Part shown: positions 17,353 through 25,679 of the stretch, piece by piece
How the letters are laid out: every line of letters starts with the position of its first letter
Numbering within the stretch: position 1 is the first letter of the stretch
NCBI GenBank assembly: GCA_959607715.1
Contig: CAUHNN010000013.1
Location: 1-61,324, forward strand
Source: an uncultured Eggerthella sp.
Lineage (GTDB): Bacteria > Actinomycetota > Coriobacteriia > Coriobacteriales > Eggerthellaceae
Direction of reading: 5' to 3'
DNA: 61,324 nt
Position numbers and translations under genes: made by a program
Notes under the pieces: generated by a model
Told to the model about the DNA's origin: nothing
Databases searched by the model: none
The model's input: the letters and a program-made list of their open reading frames with translations, nothing else

Positions 17353-17502
17353 CTATCGAGTTTCCTTATGCAGGGTGTGATGACCGCACCACTTGCAATA
17401 CTTCTTGAACTCGATTCGGTCAGGATTATTCTGCTTGTTCTTCTTGGTCGTGTAGTTTCGACGCTTGCATTCAGTGCATGCAAGGGTGACCAAAGTACGC
17501 AT
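17353..17502 (-). CDS. rpmG: Ribosomal protein L33 (zinc-binding type)
   Basis: A 49-residue gene too short for most ORF calls. Translated from the minus strand it begins MRTLVTLACTECKRRNYTT and ends TLHKETR. The CxxC pairs (CTEC and CKWC) form the zinc ribbon of the Cys-plus L33 type. The ATG at 17502 has AAGGAG at proper spacing. It lies between tuf and tRNA-Trp-secE-nusG, the classic rpmG position. Confidence 0.96.
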   Translation of the reverse strand: MRTLVTLACTECKRRNYTTKKNKQNNPDRIEFKKYCKWCGHHTLHKETR

Positions 17503-17557
17503 GAATTCTCCTTAATATTGTAAAGCATTACTTGTATTGCCACATGATCAACCGACG

Positions 17558-17584
17558 AGCGAGCCCGCATAAAGCGGGCTCGCT
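17558..17584 (-). terminator. Possible tuf terminator
   Basis: A strong stem (AGCGAGCCCGC with GCGGGCTCGCT) lies 28 nt after the tuf stop. It lacks a clear T run on the minus strand, so termination may be partial and allow readthrough into rpmG-secE-nusG. Confidence 0.5.
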
Positions 17585-17611
17585 GCCGGATCCAACTTGA
17601 GTTGGTCGAAG

Positions 17612-18814
17612 TTACTTGATGATCTTGGTAACGCGACCAGAGCCAACGGTGCGGCCACCTTCACGGATAGCGAAGCGGAGGCCTTCCTCCATAGCGATCG
17701 GGTGAATAAGCTCGCCCTTGAGCTCAACGTTGTCGCCAGGCATAACCATTTCGGTGCCCTCGGGGAGGTGTGCAACACCGGTAACGTCGGTGGTGCGGAA
17801 GTAGAACTGAGGACGATAGCCATCGAAGAACGGAGTGTGGCGGCCGCCCTCTTCCTTGGTGAGGATGTAGACCTGACCCTCGAACTCGGTGTGAGGAGTA
17901 ACAGAGCCGGGCTTGCAGAGAACCTGACCACGGAGAATGTCCTCGCGCTTAACACCACGAAGCAGGCAACCGATGTTGTCGCCAGCCTGAGCCTCGTCGA
18001 GAAGCTTACGGAACATCTCGATGCCGGTGCAGACGGTCTTCTCGGTATCCTTGATACCGACGATCTCGAGCTCATCGTTGACATGAAGAACGCCACGCTC
18101 GACACGACCGGTAGCAACGGTGCCACGGCCGGTGATGGTCATGGTGTCCTCGACGGCCATCAAGAAGGGCTTGTCGACCATGCGCTCAGGAGTGGGGATG
18201 TACTTATCGACAGCGTCCATGAGCTCCCAGATCTTGTCCTGCCATTCCTTGTCGCCTTCGAGAGCCTTGAGGGCGGAACCGCGGATGATCGGGGTGTCGT
18301 CTCCGGGGAATTCGTAGCTGGAGAGAAGTTCGCGAACTTCCATCTCAACGAGCTCGAGGAGCTCTTCGTCGTCGACCATGTCGCACTTGTTCAGGAAAAC
18401 GACGATGTAGGGAACGCCGACCTGACGAGCCAGGAGGATGTGCTCACGGGTCTGAGCCATCGGGCCGTCGGTAGCAGCGATAACGAGGATAGCGCCGTCC
18501 ATCTGAGCAGCACCGGTGATCATGTTCTTGACGTAGTCAGCATGGCCGGGGCAGTCAACATGTGCGTAGTGACGGGTATCGGTCTGATACTCAATGTGAG
18601 AAATGGAGATGGTGATGCCGCGCTCGCGCTCTTCGGGAGCCTTGTCGATGTCAGCGAACTCGGTGAAGTCAGCGGTCGCAGTGCCGTGAGAACCGTCGTT
18701 CATGGACAGGGTCTTGGAGATCGCAGCAGTCAGCGTGGTCTTGCCGTGGTCAACATGGCCGATAGTACCGATGTTAACATGGGGCTTAGTACGCTCGAAC
18801 TTTTCCTTAGCCAT
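17612..18814 (-). CDS. tuf: Elongation factor Tu
   Basis: GTPase that delivers aminoacyl-tRNA to the ribosome. The 400-residue protein shows the G motifs GHVDHGKT, DCPGHADY, NKCD and the GSALKALEG region, then domains 2 and 3 ending GRVTKIIK. Here tuf follows three tRNA genes and precedes rpmG-tRNA-Trp-secE-nusG rather than following rpsL-rpsG-fusA. A ribosome site (AAGGAGG) precedes the ATG at 18814. Confidence 0.99.
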   Translation of the reverse strand: MAKEKFERTKPHVNIGTIGHVDHGKTTLTAAISKTLSMNDGSHGTATADFTEFADIDKAPEERERGITISISHIEYQTDTRHYAHVDCPGHADYVKNMITGAAQMDGAILVIAATDGPMAQTREHILLARQVGVPYIVVFLNKCDMVDDEELLELVEMEVRELLSSYEFPGDDTPIIRGSALKALEGDKEWQDKIWELMDAVDKYIPTPERMVDKPFLMAVEDTMTITGRGTVATGRVERGVLHVNDELEIVGIKDTEKTVCTGIEMFRKLLDEAQAGDNIGCLLRGVKREDILRGQVLCKPGSVTPHTEFEGQVYILTKEEGGRHTPFFDGYRPQFYFRTTDVTGVAHLPEGTEMVMPGDNVELKGELIHPIAMEEGLRFAIREGGRTVGSGRVTKIIK

Positions 18815-18903
18815 TGTTCCTCCTTATAGTGGGAAGGTGTATGAACTCCTAGGAGACATACTAACGTTAAAAGTAAAAGCTTACCGTGCGTAAGCGGAAA
18901 ATT

Positions 18904-18980
18904 TGGTAGCGGTGACTGGATTCGAACCAGTGACGCCACGGGTATGAACCGTGTGCTCTAACCAACTGAGCTACACCGCC
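18904..18980 (-). tRNA. tRNA-Met (CAT), elongator type
   Basis: A 77-nt cloverleaf starts GGCGGTG with a G-T first pair. The anticodon loop TTCATAC contains CAT, the T-loop is GGTTCGAATCC and CCA is encoded. The first pair is not the C-A mismatch of initiators and the anticodon stem lacks the three consecutive G-C pairs, so it is an elongator. It lies 89 nt upstream of tuf. Confidence 0.95.
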
Positions 18981-18987
18981 ATGAAAA

Positions 18988-19063
18988 TGGTGCCCACAAG
19001 CAGACTCGAACTGCTGACCTCTTCGTTACCAACGAAGTGCTCTACCTGCTGAGCTATGTGGGC
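18988..19063 (-). tRNA. tRNA-Thr (GGT)
   Basis: A 76-nt cloverleaf starts GCCCACA and pairs with TGTGGGC. The anticodon loop TTGGTAA contains GGT, and CCA is encoded. It is 7 nt from tRNA-Met, in one transcript with it. Confidence 0.96.
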
Positions 19064-19067
19064 GAGA

Positions 19068-19152
19068 TGGTGGGAGTGCAAGGATTCGAACCTTGGAAGG
19101 CTGAGCCAACGGATTTACAGTCCGTCCCATTTGACCGCTCTGGAACACTCCC
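19068..19152 (-). tRNA. tRNA-Tyr (GTA)
   Basis: An 85-nt class II tRNA starts GGGAGTG and pairs with CACTCCC. The anticodon loop CTGTAAA contains GTA. It has the long variable arm and an encoded CCA. It is first in the Tyr-Thr-Met-tuf transcript. Confidence 0.96.
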
Positions 19153-19229
19153 GATTTCGCTTGTGATCATGTGCAATTTTCAAGCTGCTGCTTGCTTGAA
19201 AACGTCTTTCCGTCTCAAGCAGCAAAGGA

Positions 19230-19258
19230 ATAATACGCTAGGAATCTCACCGTGTCAA
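19230..19258 (-). promoter_or_regulatory. Strong promoter of the tRNA-tuf-secE-nusG block
   Basis: The minus strand has TTGACA (19253-19258), 17 nt, then TATTAT (19230-19235), about 78 nt before tRNA-Tyr. It is among the closest to consensus in the window. The 324-nt gap from here to the symporter gene holds only this promoter and the symporter terminator. Confidence 0.85.
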
Positions 19259-19357
19259 CGCCATACACGCCCCCGGGCATATCCATTCCACTCTTTTTTT
19301 CTTTTTTGCTGCTTTGATTACATTTCCCCTGTTCAATTGCGGTTTTTCTTTTTATGC

Positions 19358-19398
19358 AAAACGAGCGCAGGGAGCTTGTTCTTCCCAGCGCTCGTTTT
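19358..19398 (-). terminator. Terminator of the symporter gene
   Basis: A stem AAAACGAGCGC with GCGCTCGTTTT has an inner GGGA/TCCC pairing. It lies 79 nt after the symporter stop, with T-rich flanks on both strands. Confidence 0.82.
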
Positions 19399-19476
19399 AT
19401 TGAGACTTTTTTCTTAAAAAATTATTTTCGCCATACCATCTTGCGCCCATCCCGCATCGCTGCGGAAATCCCGCTT

Positions 19477-21039
19477 CTAGCAGTCCGCCTTGAGATACGA
19501 ATCGAATTCGTCGGTCACTTCTGCGGGGGGCTCTTTCGTCGCAAGAGAGACGATTATGATGGCGAGCATGCTCAAAACGAATCCAGGGAGAAGCTCGTAC
19601 ACCGCAAACACTCCGCCAAGAGGAGCGATGAAGGTATTCCACACCACAACCGATACCGCACCGGTGACCATACCGGCGATAGCGCCCTGCAGCGTTGTGC
19701 GTCTCCAGTAGAGGCTCATGAGCATAAGAGGGCCGAACGAAGCACCGAAGCCCGCCCACGCATACGACACGACCTGGAAAATCGACGAGTTCTCGTCAAG
19801 GGCGATCACGATACCGAATATGAAAACGACAACGAGCGTCAAACGAGCAACGATCATCACCTGGGCATCTGTTGCGTCCTTCTTGATGAGCCCTCGGTAG
19901 ATATTCTCCGCAACAGCCGATCCCGAGATCAGCAGATACGAAGAGGATGACGACATAGAGGCCGCGAAGATACCTGAAACAACCAGACCGCACATAAACG
20001 AGGGCAAGATCATGTTGGAGAGAACGATGAAGATGTTCTCAGCGGTCGCCTGAGTCAAAAACTCGGTAGGAATGACCGCGCGTCCAATCAAGCCGATGCT
20101 CACCGCAGAAGCGAGGGAAACGACAACCCAGACGGTTGCGATTCGACGCGATTTGCGAAGCTCGCTGGAATGGGTGGCGCTCATGAAACGTACGAGAACC
20201 TGCGGCATACCGAAATAGCCAAGACCCCACGCAAGACCGGAAATGATGGTTACCATGCCGTAATCACCGGCTTCGCCGAACAGCGGCAGACCGTTTTCAA
20301 CCATCTGGCGACCATCCTCGCCTACGATCGGCGTCGCGATCTGGGTGCCGGAAAGGAAGCCTGGAATCGACTGAAGGAAGGCAACGGTGTTGTCCACTCC
20401 CCCCGCTGCCGTAATGGAACCGACGAACACGACGACAAGAGCGCAGATCATGATGCTGCCCTGAATAAGGTCCGTCGTGCATACCGACAGATATCCACCG
20501 ACGAAGGTGTACAGGAACACGATCAGAGCGCCGAGGATCATCATGGTCGAGTAGTCGAGGCCAAACAGCGTCGCAAACAGCTTGCCGCACGTAACGAAGC
20601 AACTTCCTACATATATAGAGAAGAAGAGGAGGATGATAAGTGCCGCAATCGTCATGAGGATGTTCTTCTTGTCGTGGAAACGATTCGAGAAGAAATCGGG
20701 CAACGTGATCGAGTTGCTTGCCACCTCCGAGTACTTACGCAAGCGTTTCGCCACGAACAGCCAGTTGAGGTACGTACCGATCGCCAAGCCGATCGCCGTC
20801 CACATAGCATCCGAAGCACCCGTGAAATACGCGATGCCGGGAAGACCCATCAGCAACCAACCGGACATGTCGGACGCTTCCGCCGACAGGGCCGTCAACC
20901 ACGGGCCGAGCCTTCGCCCTCCCAGAAAGTAATTTTCCGTGGACTGATTGGACTTCTTCGCGTAGATGAAGCCGATAACGACCACGACAACGAAGTAGAT
21001 GAGCATCGCGAGCAATACCCAAAAATCGTGAGATACCAT
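19477..21039 (-). CDS. putP: Sodium/solute symporter, PutP-like (proline)
   Basis: Inner-membrane sodium-driven uptake carrier of the SSS family. The 520-residue protein has about 13 hydrophobic segments. Family signatures are seen near the N terminus (YFLGGRRLGPWLTALSAEAS, then DMSGWLLMGLPG) and in the middle (GGYLSVCTTDLIQG and GLGYFGMPQVLVRFM), which match proline permease. Proline is the best guess, but other SSS substrates (pantothenate, short acids) share the fold. It is a single-gene unit with its own terminator. The start at 21039 lies close after the symporter's TTTGG/AGCGAACGG region, with a weak ribosome site. Confidence 0.85.
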   Translation of the reverse strand: MVSHDFWVLLAMLIYFVVVVVIGFIYAKKSNQSTENYFLGGRRLGPWLTALSAEASDMSGWLLMGLPGIAYFTGASDAMWTAIGLAIGTYLNWLFVAKRLRKYSEVASNSITLPDFFSNRFHDKKNILMTIAALIILLFFSIYVGSCFVTCGKLFATLFGLDYSTMMILGALIVFLYTFVGGYLSVCTTDLIQGSIMICALVVVFVGSITAAGGVDNTVAFLQSIPGFLSGTQIATPIVGEDGRQMVENGLPLFGEAGDYGMVTIISGLAWGLGYFGMPQVLVRFMSATHSSELRKSRRIATVWVVVSLASAVSIGLIGRAVIPTEFLTQATAENIFIVLSNMILPSFMCGLVVSGIFAASMSSSSSYLLISGSAVAENIYRGLIKKDATDAQVMIVARLTLVVVFIFGIVIALDENSSIFQVVSYAWAGFGASFGPLMLMSLYWRRTTLQGAIAGMVTGAVSVVVWNTFIAPLGGVFAVYELLPGFVLSMLAIIIVSLATKEPPAEVTDEFDSYLKADC

Positions 21040-21409
21040 ACCGTTCGCTTTCTTTGTCCGCCAATAATCTCTCGCTGCTATATCGCTTTAGCGTAGCAAA
21101 GTGAGAGTATACGCCAAAACGCGGCTCAAGCGGCAATCATCGAGCAAAGCAGCCCTCGATCACGTCGAACGGGTTCCCGTGGCCTTTCGCAAAAATCAAA
21201 CCCTGAAACGTCTCGAAGGCGACCAGTCGAAAGCCCCGCAAAACCAGCGAAATGGGAGAAAAACAAGCGCTTGAGCAAGGCAAGTTTGCGTTCTTCAAAT
21301 TTAGAGCGTCGCGATGAAATCACGTCGCTTTCCCCGTCTGGGATCCTGGCTTATTTATTGAGTTAAGCGCATGGGCCGCAAGCGGCGCATCGCTGGCAGC
21401 TTGATAGAT
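21040..21409. other. Intergenic region without recognised gene
   Basis: 370 nt between two minus-strand genes. No plausible coding frame, tRNA or strong terminator was seen. A TATACT near 21097-21102 could be a -10 for the symporter gene, but no matching -35 sits at 16-18 nt. Otherwise I see nothing in it. Confidence 0.4.
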
Positions 21410-22324
21410 CTAGAGTGAAGATGCGTCGCCGGTAGCGCGGGAGGAGCAATACGCTTTCACGGTTTCTATGAACATATCGACCGTGCGAGGCCTGCTCGCC
21501 CGATCGGCGAAGCAGAGATACATCTGGTGGAAAGCCTCGGGAGCCTCGGTAATGCGGACCAACTTAACGTCGTTGTCGTAGGAATCGAGGAGCCATGAAC
21601 GGCAAGCGATCGCCATGATGTCGGGATTGCCGGCAACGAGCGAAGCGAGCGTGATCTCATCGGAGTACAGGCAGTCAACCAAAAGATCGTACCCCTTGAC
21701 GAGGTCGGTCAGCTCGGATGCGAGGGGGCCTGTCAGGCTATACGAGATAAGGGAATGCCCCGCCAATTCTTCCAGGGACACCTCGTTGCGCTTTGCAAAC
21801 GGATGAAGTCGGTTCACCACGAGAACCGCGGACTGGCTCCAGATGGGGTCGAAAACCACATCGGCCGCATCACCAAGCTTTCCGCAAAACGCAACGTCGA
21901 CCTTCCCCTTGCTCACATCACGCAGCAAGACGGGCGTCGTCGACTGCTTCACGTTTATGCGGACCCGCCCATGGCTAAGGTGCCGAAAGCGAGAGATGAT
22001 CCGAGACCACTCTCGTCCCTGGACCGAAAAGACGGTCCCAACAGTGATTTCGCTTTGACCCCCCCCCCGACGTTCTTTCAGGATGTCGACGCCACCGTCG
22101 AGAAAGCGCAGCGCAGTAGCAACGTACTCGTAGAAAGCCGCACCGCCAGTGGTCAGCTCAACTGCACCGCGTTTCTTCTCGATCAAAACCGTATCGAGTT
22201 CATGTTCGAGCTTGCTAATGGCAAGCGAAAGCGTGGACGGGGTGATGGATAAACGCTCCGAGGCCTCGATTCGACTCTTCGTTTCAACAAGTGCTTTGAA
22301 GTAATACAGGTGATCGAGATTCAT
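21410..22324 (-). CDS. LysR-family transcriptional regulator with a G10 tract
   Basis: 304-residue regulator. The N-terminal winged HTH (HLYYFKALVETKSRIEASER, then LSITPSTLSLAISKLEHELD) is followed by a substrate-binding domain that probably senses a small acid. The ATG at 22324 follows GGAGG; the longer frame adds 15 unrelated residues. It is divergent from the CoA-transferase/MFS cassette across a 185-nt gap, the usual layout for a LysR regulator of that cassette. Residues 86-89 (Arg-Gly-Gly-Gly) are encoded by ten consecutive G, so slippage would cut the protein after the DNA-binding domain. Confidence 0.9.
   Translation of the reverse strand: MNLDHLYYFKALVETKSRIEASERLSITPSTLSLAISKLEHELDTVLIEKKRGAVELTTGGAAFYEYVATALRFLDGGVDILKERRGGGQSEITVGTVFSVQGREWSRIISRFRHLSHGRVRINVKQSTTPVLLRDVSKGKVDVAFCGKLGDAADVVFDPIWSQSAVLVVNRLHPFAKRNEVSLEELAGHSLISYSLTGPLASELTDLVKGYDLLVDCLYSDEITLASLVAGNPDIMAIACRSWLLDSYDNDVKLVRITEAPEAFHQMYLCFADRASRPRTVDMFIETVKAYCSSRATGDASSL
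22059..22068 (-). repeat. Homopolymeric G10 tract inside the LysR gene
   Basis: Ten consecutive C on the plus strand (G on the coding strand) lie at codons 86-89, between the DNA-binding and effector domains. The surrounding frame is intact at this length. Confidence 0.95.
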
Positions 22325-22509
22325 CTTGCGCCCTCCATCAAGCGATCGGCCGGTTAACAACGGTAGCACACCGAAAAGACGCGCACATGTTCAAAGCCAG
22401 GTTGACCCGCTAATCGCATCTTCTCTTTGCTCAAGGTCGTCAAAATGCCCATGGAACCGGACCTCGTCGAAACGAAGAGGCTCGGACGAAAACCAAAGAG
22501 GAGGATGTC

Positions 22510-23790
22510 ATGAGGGGACTAGAGGGGATTAAAGTCGTGGAGCTGACGAGCTACGTCGCAGCTCCTGCGTGCCCGCGCATTCTAGGCGAGATGGGGGCGA
22601 CCGTCTACAAAGTAGAGCCCGCATCGGGAGACGAATATCGAACGAATGGGCCGGGCTTCGGCATGAAGAAAACAGAAGTCGACGACCCCGCCTTCGACTT
22701 CGCCTCCATGAACAAAACGTTTATCAGCATCAACCTCAAAAACGAAGAGGGATCGGAGTTCCTCGAGAAGCTCCTCGCCGATGCCGACATCGTCGTCACG
22801 AGCTTCCGCGATAAGGCCCTCAAAAAACTCGGGCTCGATTGGGAGTCCATCCACGAACGTCATCCTCATCTTGTCTGGGGACAGATGCGCGGATATGGCG
22901 AATACGGACCCGACAAAAACACGAAGGGCTTCGACGCAACTGCCTACGCAGCTCGTGGCGGATGGTTTGCCTGCCTTCCCCAAGCCGGCGAAGGCTACCA
23001 GCCCATAAACTGGCCAGCCGCCATGGGCGACTGGAACGCATCCCTCGCGCTTACCGCCGGCCTTCTGGCAGCGCTCGCCCGCAAAGATCGAACAGGAGAA
23101 GGGGATAAGGTGACGGTAACGCTTCACCACTGCGCACTCTGGCCTATGCAGATGATGCTCGGCGGCACGCAATTCGGCGACTCTTGGCCCAAATCGCGCT
23201 ATAACGTCACCTGCCCAACCAACAACACCTATCAAACGAAAGACGGAGTCTGGTTCATCATCTGCTACGGAAGCTACGACATCTTCTACGACCACACCAT
23301 GAGGTCGATCGGCCTTGACGAATACGTCGGCGACGAGCGATACAACAAAGCAGCCGAGATCAACAACGGATCCGGCAAGAACACCGAAGTGGTCAAAATC
23401 CTCGAAAACCAATTCCTCACCAGAACCTGGGCGGAATGGGAACCGATCTTCGAGGAAAACGAGATCCCTTACGAAAAGCTCTATCTTCCCCAGGACATTC
23501 TGGCCGACGAGGAGGTCTATGCAAGCGACATCCTTCGAAGGCTTCATTACGACGCTTTCGGCGAAAAGGTCATTCCCACATCACCCATACGACTCGATAG
23601 CATAGGCGATCCGATTCTGCACAAAAGCCGCCCCGTCGGCTACGACACCGCAGACGTGATGCGCGCATACGGCTATTCGGAAAAAGAGGTTCAGCGCCTC
23701 GATGGAAATGCAGTGACCTGCTACCACGGGCCCGAATTACCTGAATCCGTTTTCGAGCCGAGCTTCGGACCTCGCTCGAAACGCGACTGA
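22510..23790 (+). CDS. Class III CoA-transferase (CaiB/BaiF; FldA-like)
   Basis: Transfers CoA between carboxylic acids in the cytoplasm. The 426-residue protein has the family N terminus GIKVVELTSYVAAPACPRIL, KVEPASGDEYR, NKTFISINLKNEEG and, by position, the catalytic Asp174 in MGDWNA. The overall pattern, including GYGEYGPDKNTKGFD and the segment around YDIFYDHTM, resembles the cinnamoyl-CoA:phenyllactate enzyme FldA, so an aryl- or enoyl-acid substrate is possible but unproven. The ATG at 22510 has AGAGGAGG upstream. It is the first gene of a cassette with an MFS carrier, a 61-residue membrane protein and a second CoA-transferase. Confidence 0.9.
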   Translation: MRGLEGIKVVELTSYVAAPACPRILGEMGATVYKVEPASGDEYRTNGPGFGMKKTEVDDPAFDFASMNKTFISINLKNEEGSEFLEKLLADADIVVTSFRDKALKKLGLDWESIHERHPHLVWGQMRGYGEYGPDKNTKGFDATAYAARGGWFACLPQAGEGYQPINWPAAMGDWNASLALTAGLLAALARKDRTGEGDKVTVTLHHCALWPMQMMLGGTQFGDSWPKSRYNVTCPTNNTYQTKDGVWFIICYGSYDIFYDHTMRSIGLDEYVGDERYNKAAEINNGSGKNTEVVKILENQFLTRTWAEWEPIFEENEIPYEKLYLPQDILADEEVYASDILRRLHYDAFGEKVIPTSPIRLDSIGDPILHKSRPVGYDTADVMRAYGYSEKEVQRLDGNAVTCYHGPELPESVFEPSFGPRSKRD

Positions 23791-23807
23791 CCTTTGGTCA
23801 TCCCGGT

Positions 23808-23856
23808 CGACGAGGGAAAACTAGGGGGACAGGCTCGCGGGAGCCAGCCCTCGTCG
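23808..23856 (+). other. Stable RNA hairpin between CoA-transferase and MFS genes
   Basis: CGACGAGGG pairs with CCCTCGTCG around a nested GGCTC-GCGG-GAGCC stem. There is no T run, so it is more likely a processing or mRNA-stability element than a terminator. It could set different levels of the two genes. Confidence 0.5.
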
Positions 23857-23890
23857 GCCGATGACGTTATATCGTTACAAGGAGGAGAAA

Positions 23891-25279
23891 ATGGCAGCAC
23901 AGAAAATTGCCCGCCAAGGGCTAACCGCCCGCCACATAGGCGTTGTGGTGACCATGGCACTTACGTTGTTCACTGCCGTCGGCATCGTTTTCGTTGCCGC
24001 GGGACTATGCTATCGCCCCGTTGCGGAGCATTTCAACGTACCCACTTCGCAGGTATCTCTGTACATCACGTTCGTCTATCTCGGCCAGTGCATCGGCGCC
24101 GCGCCCATGGCGAAGCTGTTCGACAAATTCAACGCTAAATCCGTATGCGTGGTTTCCGCTCTTATGGTGGTCGTTCCCTATCTTGGATTCTGCGTCTATC
24201 CCGCTATCTGGTGCTACTGGGTAGCCGGCTTCGTCATCGGTCTCGGCCTGGTCTGCATCGAGTTCACCATGACCGCTGGCATCCTGAGTCGCTGGTTCCA
24301 TACGAACTACGGCACCGTTACCGGCCTCGTCTTCGCATTCACCGGCATCGGTGGCATGGTGTGGAACCTCGTTGGCCAGTTCGTTCTCGGCCCGGAGCTA
24401 ACCGGATGGCGAACGCTCTACATGGTCTTCGGCATCATCATCGCGATCGGCACCGTTCCCTTCATCGCCATATTCGTGCGCCGCACCCCTCAAGAATGCG
24501 GAACCCTCCCCTACGGCATGCCCCTCGATGCAGCCGCAATGGAACAAGAGCTCGCTGAGGAAGCAGGCAAGAAAGAGGTCGTCGAGCCCGGCTTCACTGG
24601 AAAAGAGATCCTTAAGCAGCCATTCTTCTGGACGTTGCTTCTGGGTGCCGGCCTTCTCAACACCCTCACAACCATGACCCAGCTTTTCGCAACGTACGTT
24701 CAGTTCCTCGGTCATGACGGATGGGGCGGCCAAGCCATCGTCGGCCTCCTGCTCCTCTCCGGAACCTTGGAGGCTTTCACGAGCGGAGGTCAAGCAGGCG
24801 GCAAGGCCTTCATCGGATGGCTTGAGTCCCGATCCCTCATAGCAGCGCAGCTCATCGGCTATGCCGGCGGCGTCATCGGCCTGTGCCTCATCTGGTGGAT
24901 GCCGAAGCTTCTCGGAGAGAGCGGTATTTGGCCCATGTTCTTCGGCGGACTGTTCTTCGGCCTCACGTACGCCTGCTCGACGGCAATGCTTCCCTTCTTG
25001 GTTCGCCAAGTGGCAGGTGGCCGCGAGTTCGACAAGATCTACTCGTGGATGATCACCGTGTTCAACGGCGTCGGGGCAATCGGAGCCACCGCATGGGCCG
25101 TCTGCTCCGAGCAACTTGGCTGGGACGGCTTCTTCATCGGAGGCATCATCGTCCTCACCATCACGTTCGGCCTGTTGATCTACACATGGCTCGCTGGAGA
25201 CAAGGCCCGCAAGGCAACCTGGTACAAGAGCGACGAGCAGCTCTCCGCCGAAGCTAAACGAGCTGGCATCCAGGCATAA
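23891..25279 (+). CDS. MFS transporter (oxalate/formate antiporter-like)
   Basis: 12-helix inner-membrane carrier of 462 residues. It begins after a perfect AAGGAGG with the ATG at 23891; an upstream in-frame ATG gives only ten extra residues and has no such site. Membrane segments are evenly spaced, with an MFS-like loop (GAAPMAKLFDKFNAK) between helices 2 and 3 and a cytoplasmic central loop of Glu/Lys (~200-225). The resemblance to the OFA group (monocarboxylate carriers) is by pattern. The flanking CoA-transferases imply that it imports, or exchanges, the acid they activate. Confidence 0.88.
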   Translation: MAAQKIARQGLTARHIGVVVTMALTLFTAVGIVFVAAGLCYRPVAEHFNVPTSQVSLYITFVYLGQCIGAAPMAKLFDKFNAKSVCVVSALMVVVPYLGFCVYPAIWCYWVAGFVIGLGLVCIEFTMTAGILSRWFHTNYGTVTGLVFAFTGIGGMVWNLVGQFVLGPELTGWRTLYMVFGIIIAIGTVPFIAIFVRRTPQECGTLPYGMPLDAAAMEQELAEEAGKKEVVEPGFTGKEILKQPFFWTLLLGAGLLNTLTTMTQLFATYVQFLGHDGWGGQAIVGLLLLSGTLEAFTSGGQAGGKAFIGWLESRSLIAAQLIGYAGGVIGLCLIWWMPKLLGESGIWPMFFGGLFFGLTYACSTAMLPFLVRQVAGGREFDKIYSWMITVFNGVGAIGATAWAVCSEQLGWDGFFIGGIIVLTITFGLLIYTWLAGDKARKATWYKSDEQLSAEAKRAGIQA

Positions 25280-25381
25280 CCATCCCTTACCCTTCGGGCT
25301 CCCCCCATCCTTGAGCCCAACCATCCCGCATCTTAGCCGCCCCCTCCCCGCAAGGGGGCGGCCCTAACAAAAGGAACCATC

Positions 25382-25567
25382 ATGGGCGACAAAATCGACT
25401 TCAATCTGCTGGCAACGATCATGAATCCCGCGATATTCGTGATATTGGCAGGCGGACTCATCCTGGGATACAACACCGTCCAGCTCATCATAATCGGCGT
25501 AATCGGATATTCGATGTGCTTCGTTTTCCGACGTATCGGCCGTCGTCAAAAGGATCTGGATAAATAG
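25382..25567 (+). CDS. 61-residue membrane protein linked to the MFS carrier
   Basis: Short protein starting MGDKIDFNLLATIMNPAIFV, with one or two hydrophobic stretches (VILAGGLILGY and VQLIIIGVIGYSMCFVF) and a basic, charged C terminus (RRIGRRQKDLDK). AAAGGAA precedes the ATG at 25382. I know no family for it. Its place between the carrier and the second CoA-transferase, on the same strand, suggests an accessory subunit of the carrier. A GC-rich hairpin (GCCGCCCCC/GGGGGCGGC, 25336-25362) precedes it. Confidence 0.65.
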   Translation: MGDKIDFNLLATIMNPAIFVILAGGLILGYNTVQLIIIGVIGYSMCFVFRRIGRRQKDLDK

Positions 25568-25679
25568 CCCGCCATCATGTTCGATCCCGTCAGATTCTCC
25601 GTAACCGAACACCCCTGGATCGCCTCCCGAAAGGAGGCTTGGATCCACGCGCCCTAATCCCTGCAAAGGAGCCCTTCTC

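Noticed and set aside
18904..18980. Initiator tRNA-Met
   Set aside because: It lacks the first-pair mismatch and the three G-C pairs of the anticodon stem, so it is an elongator.
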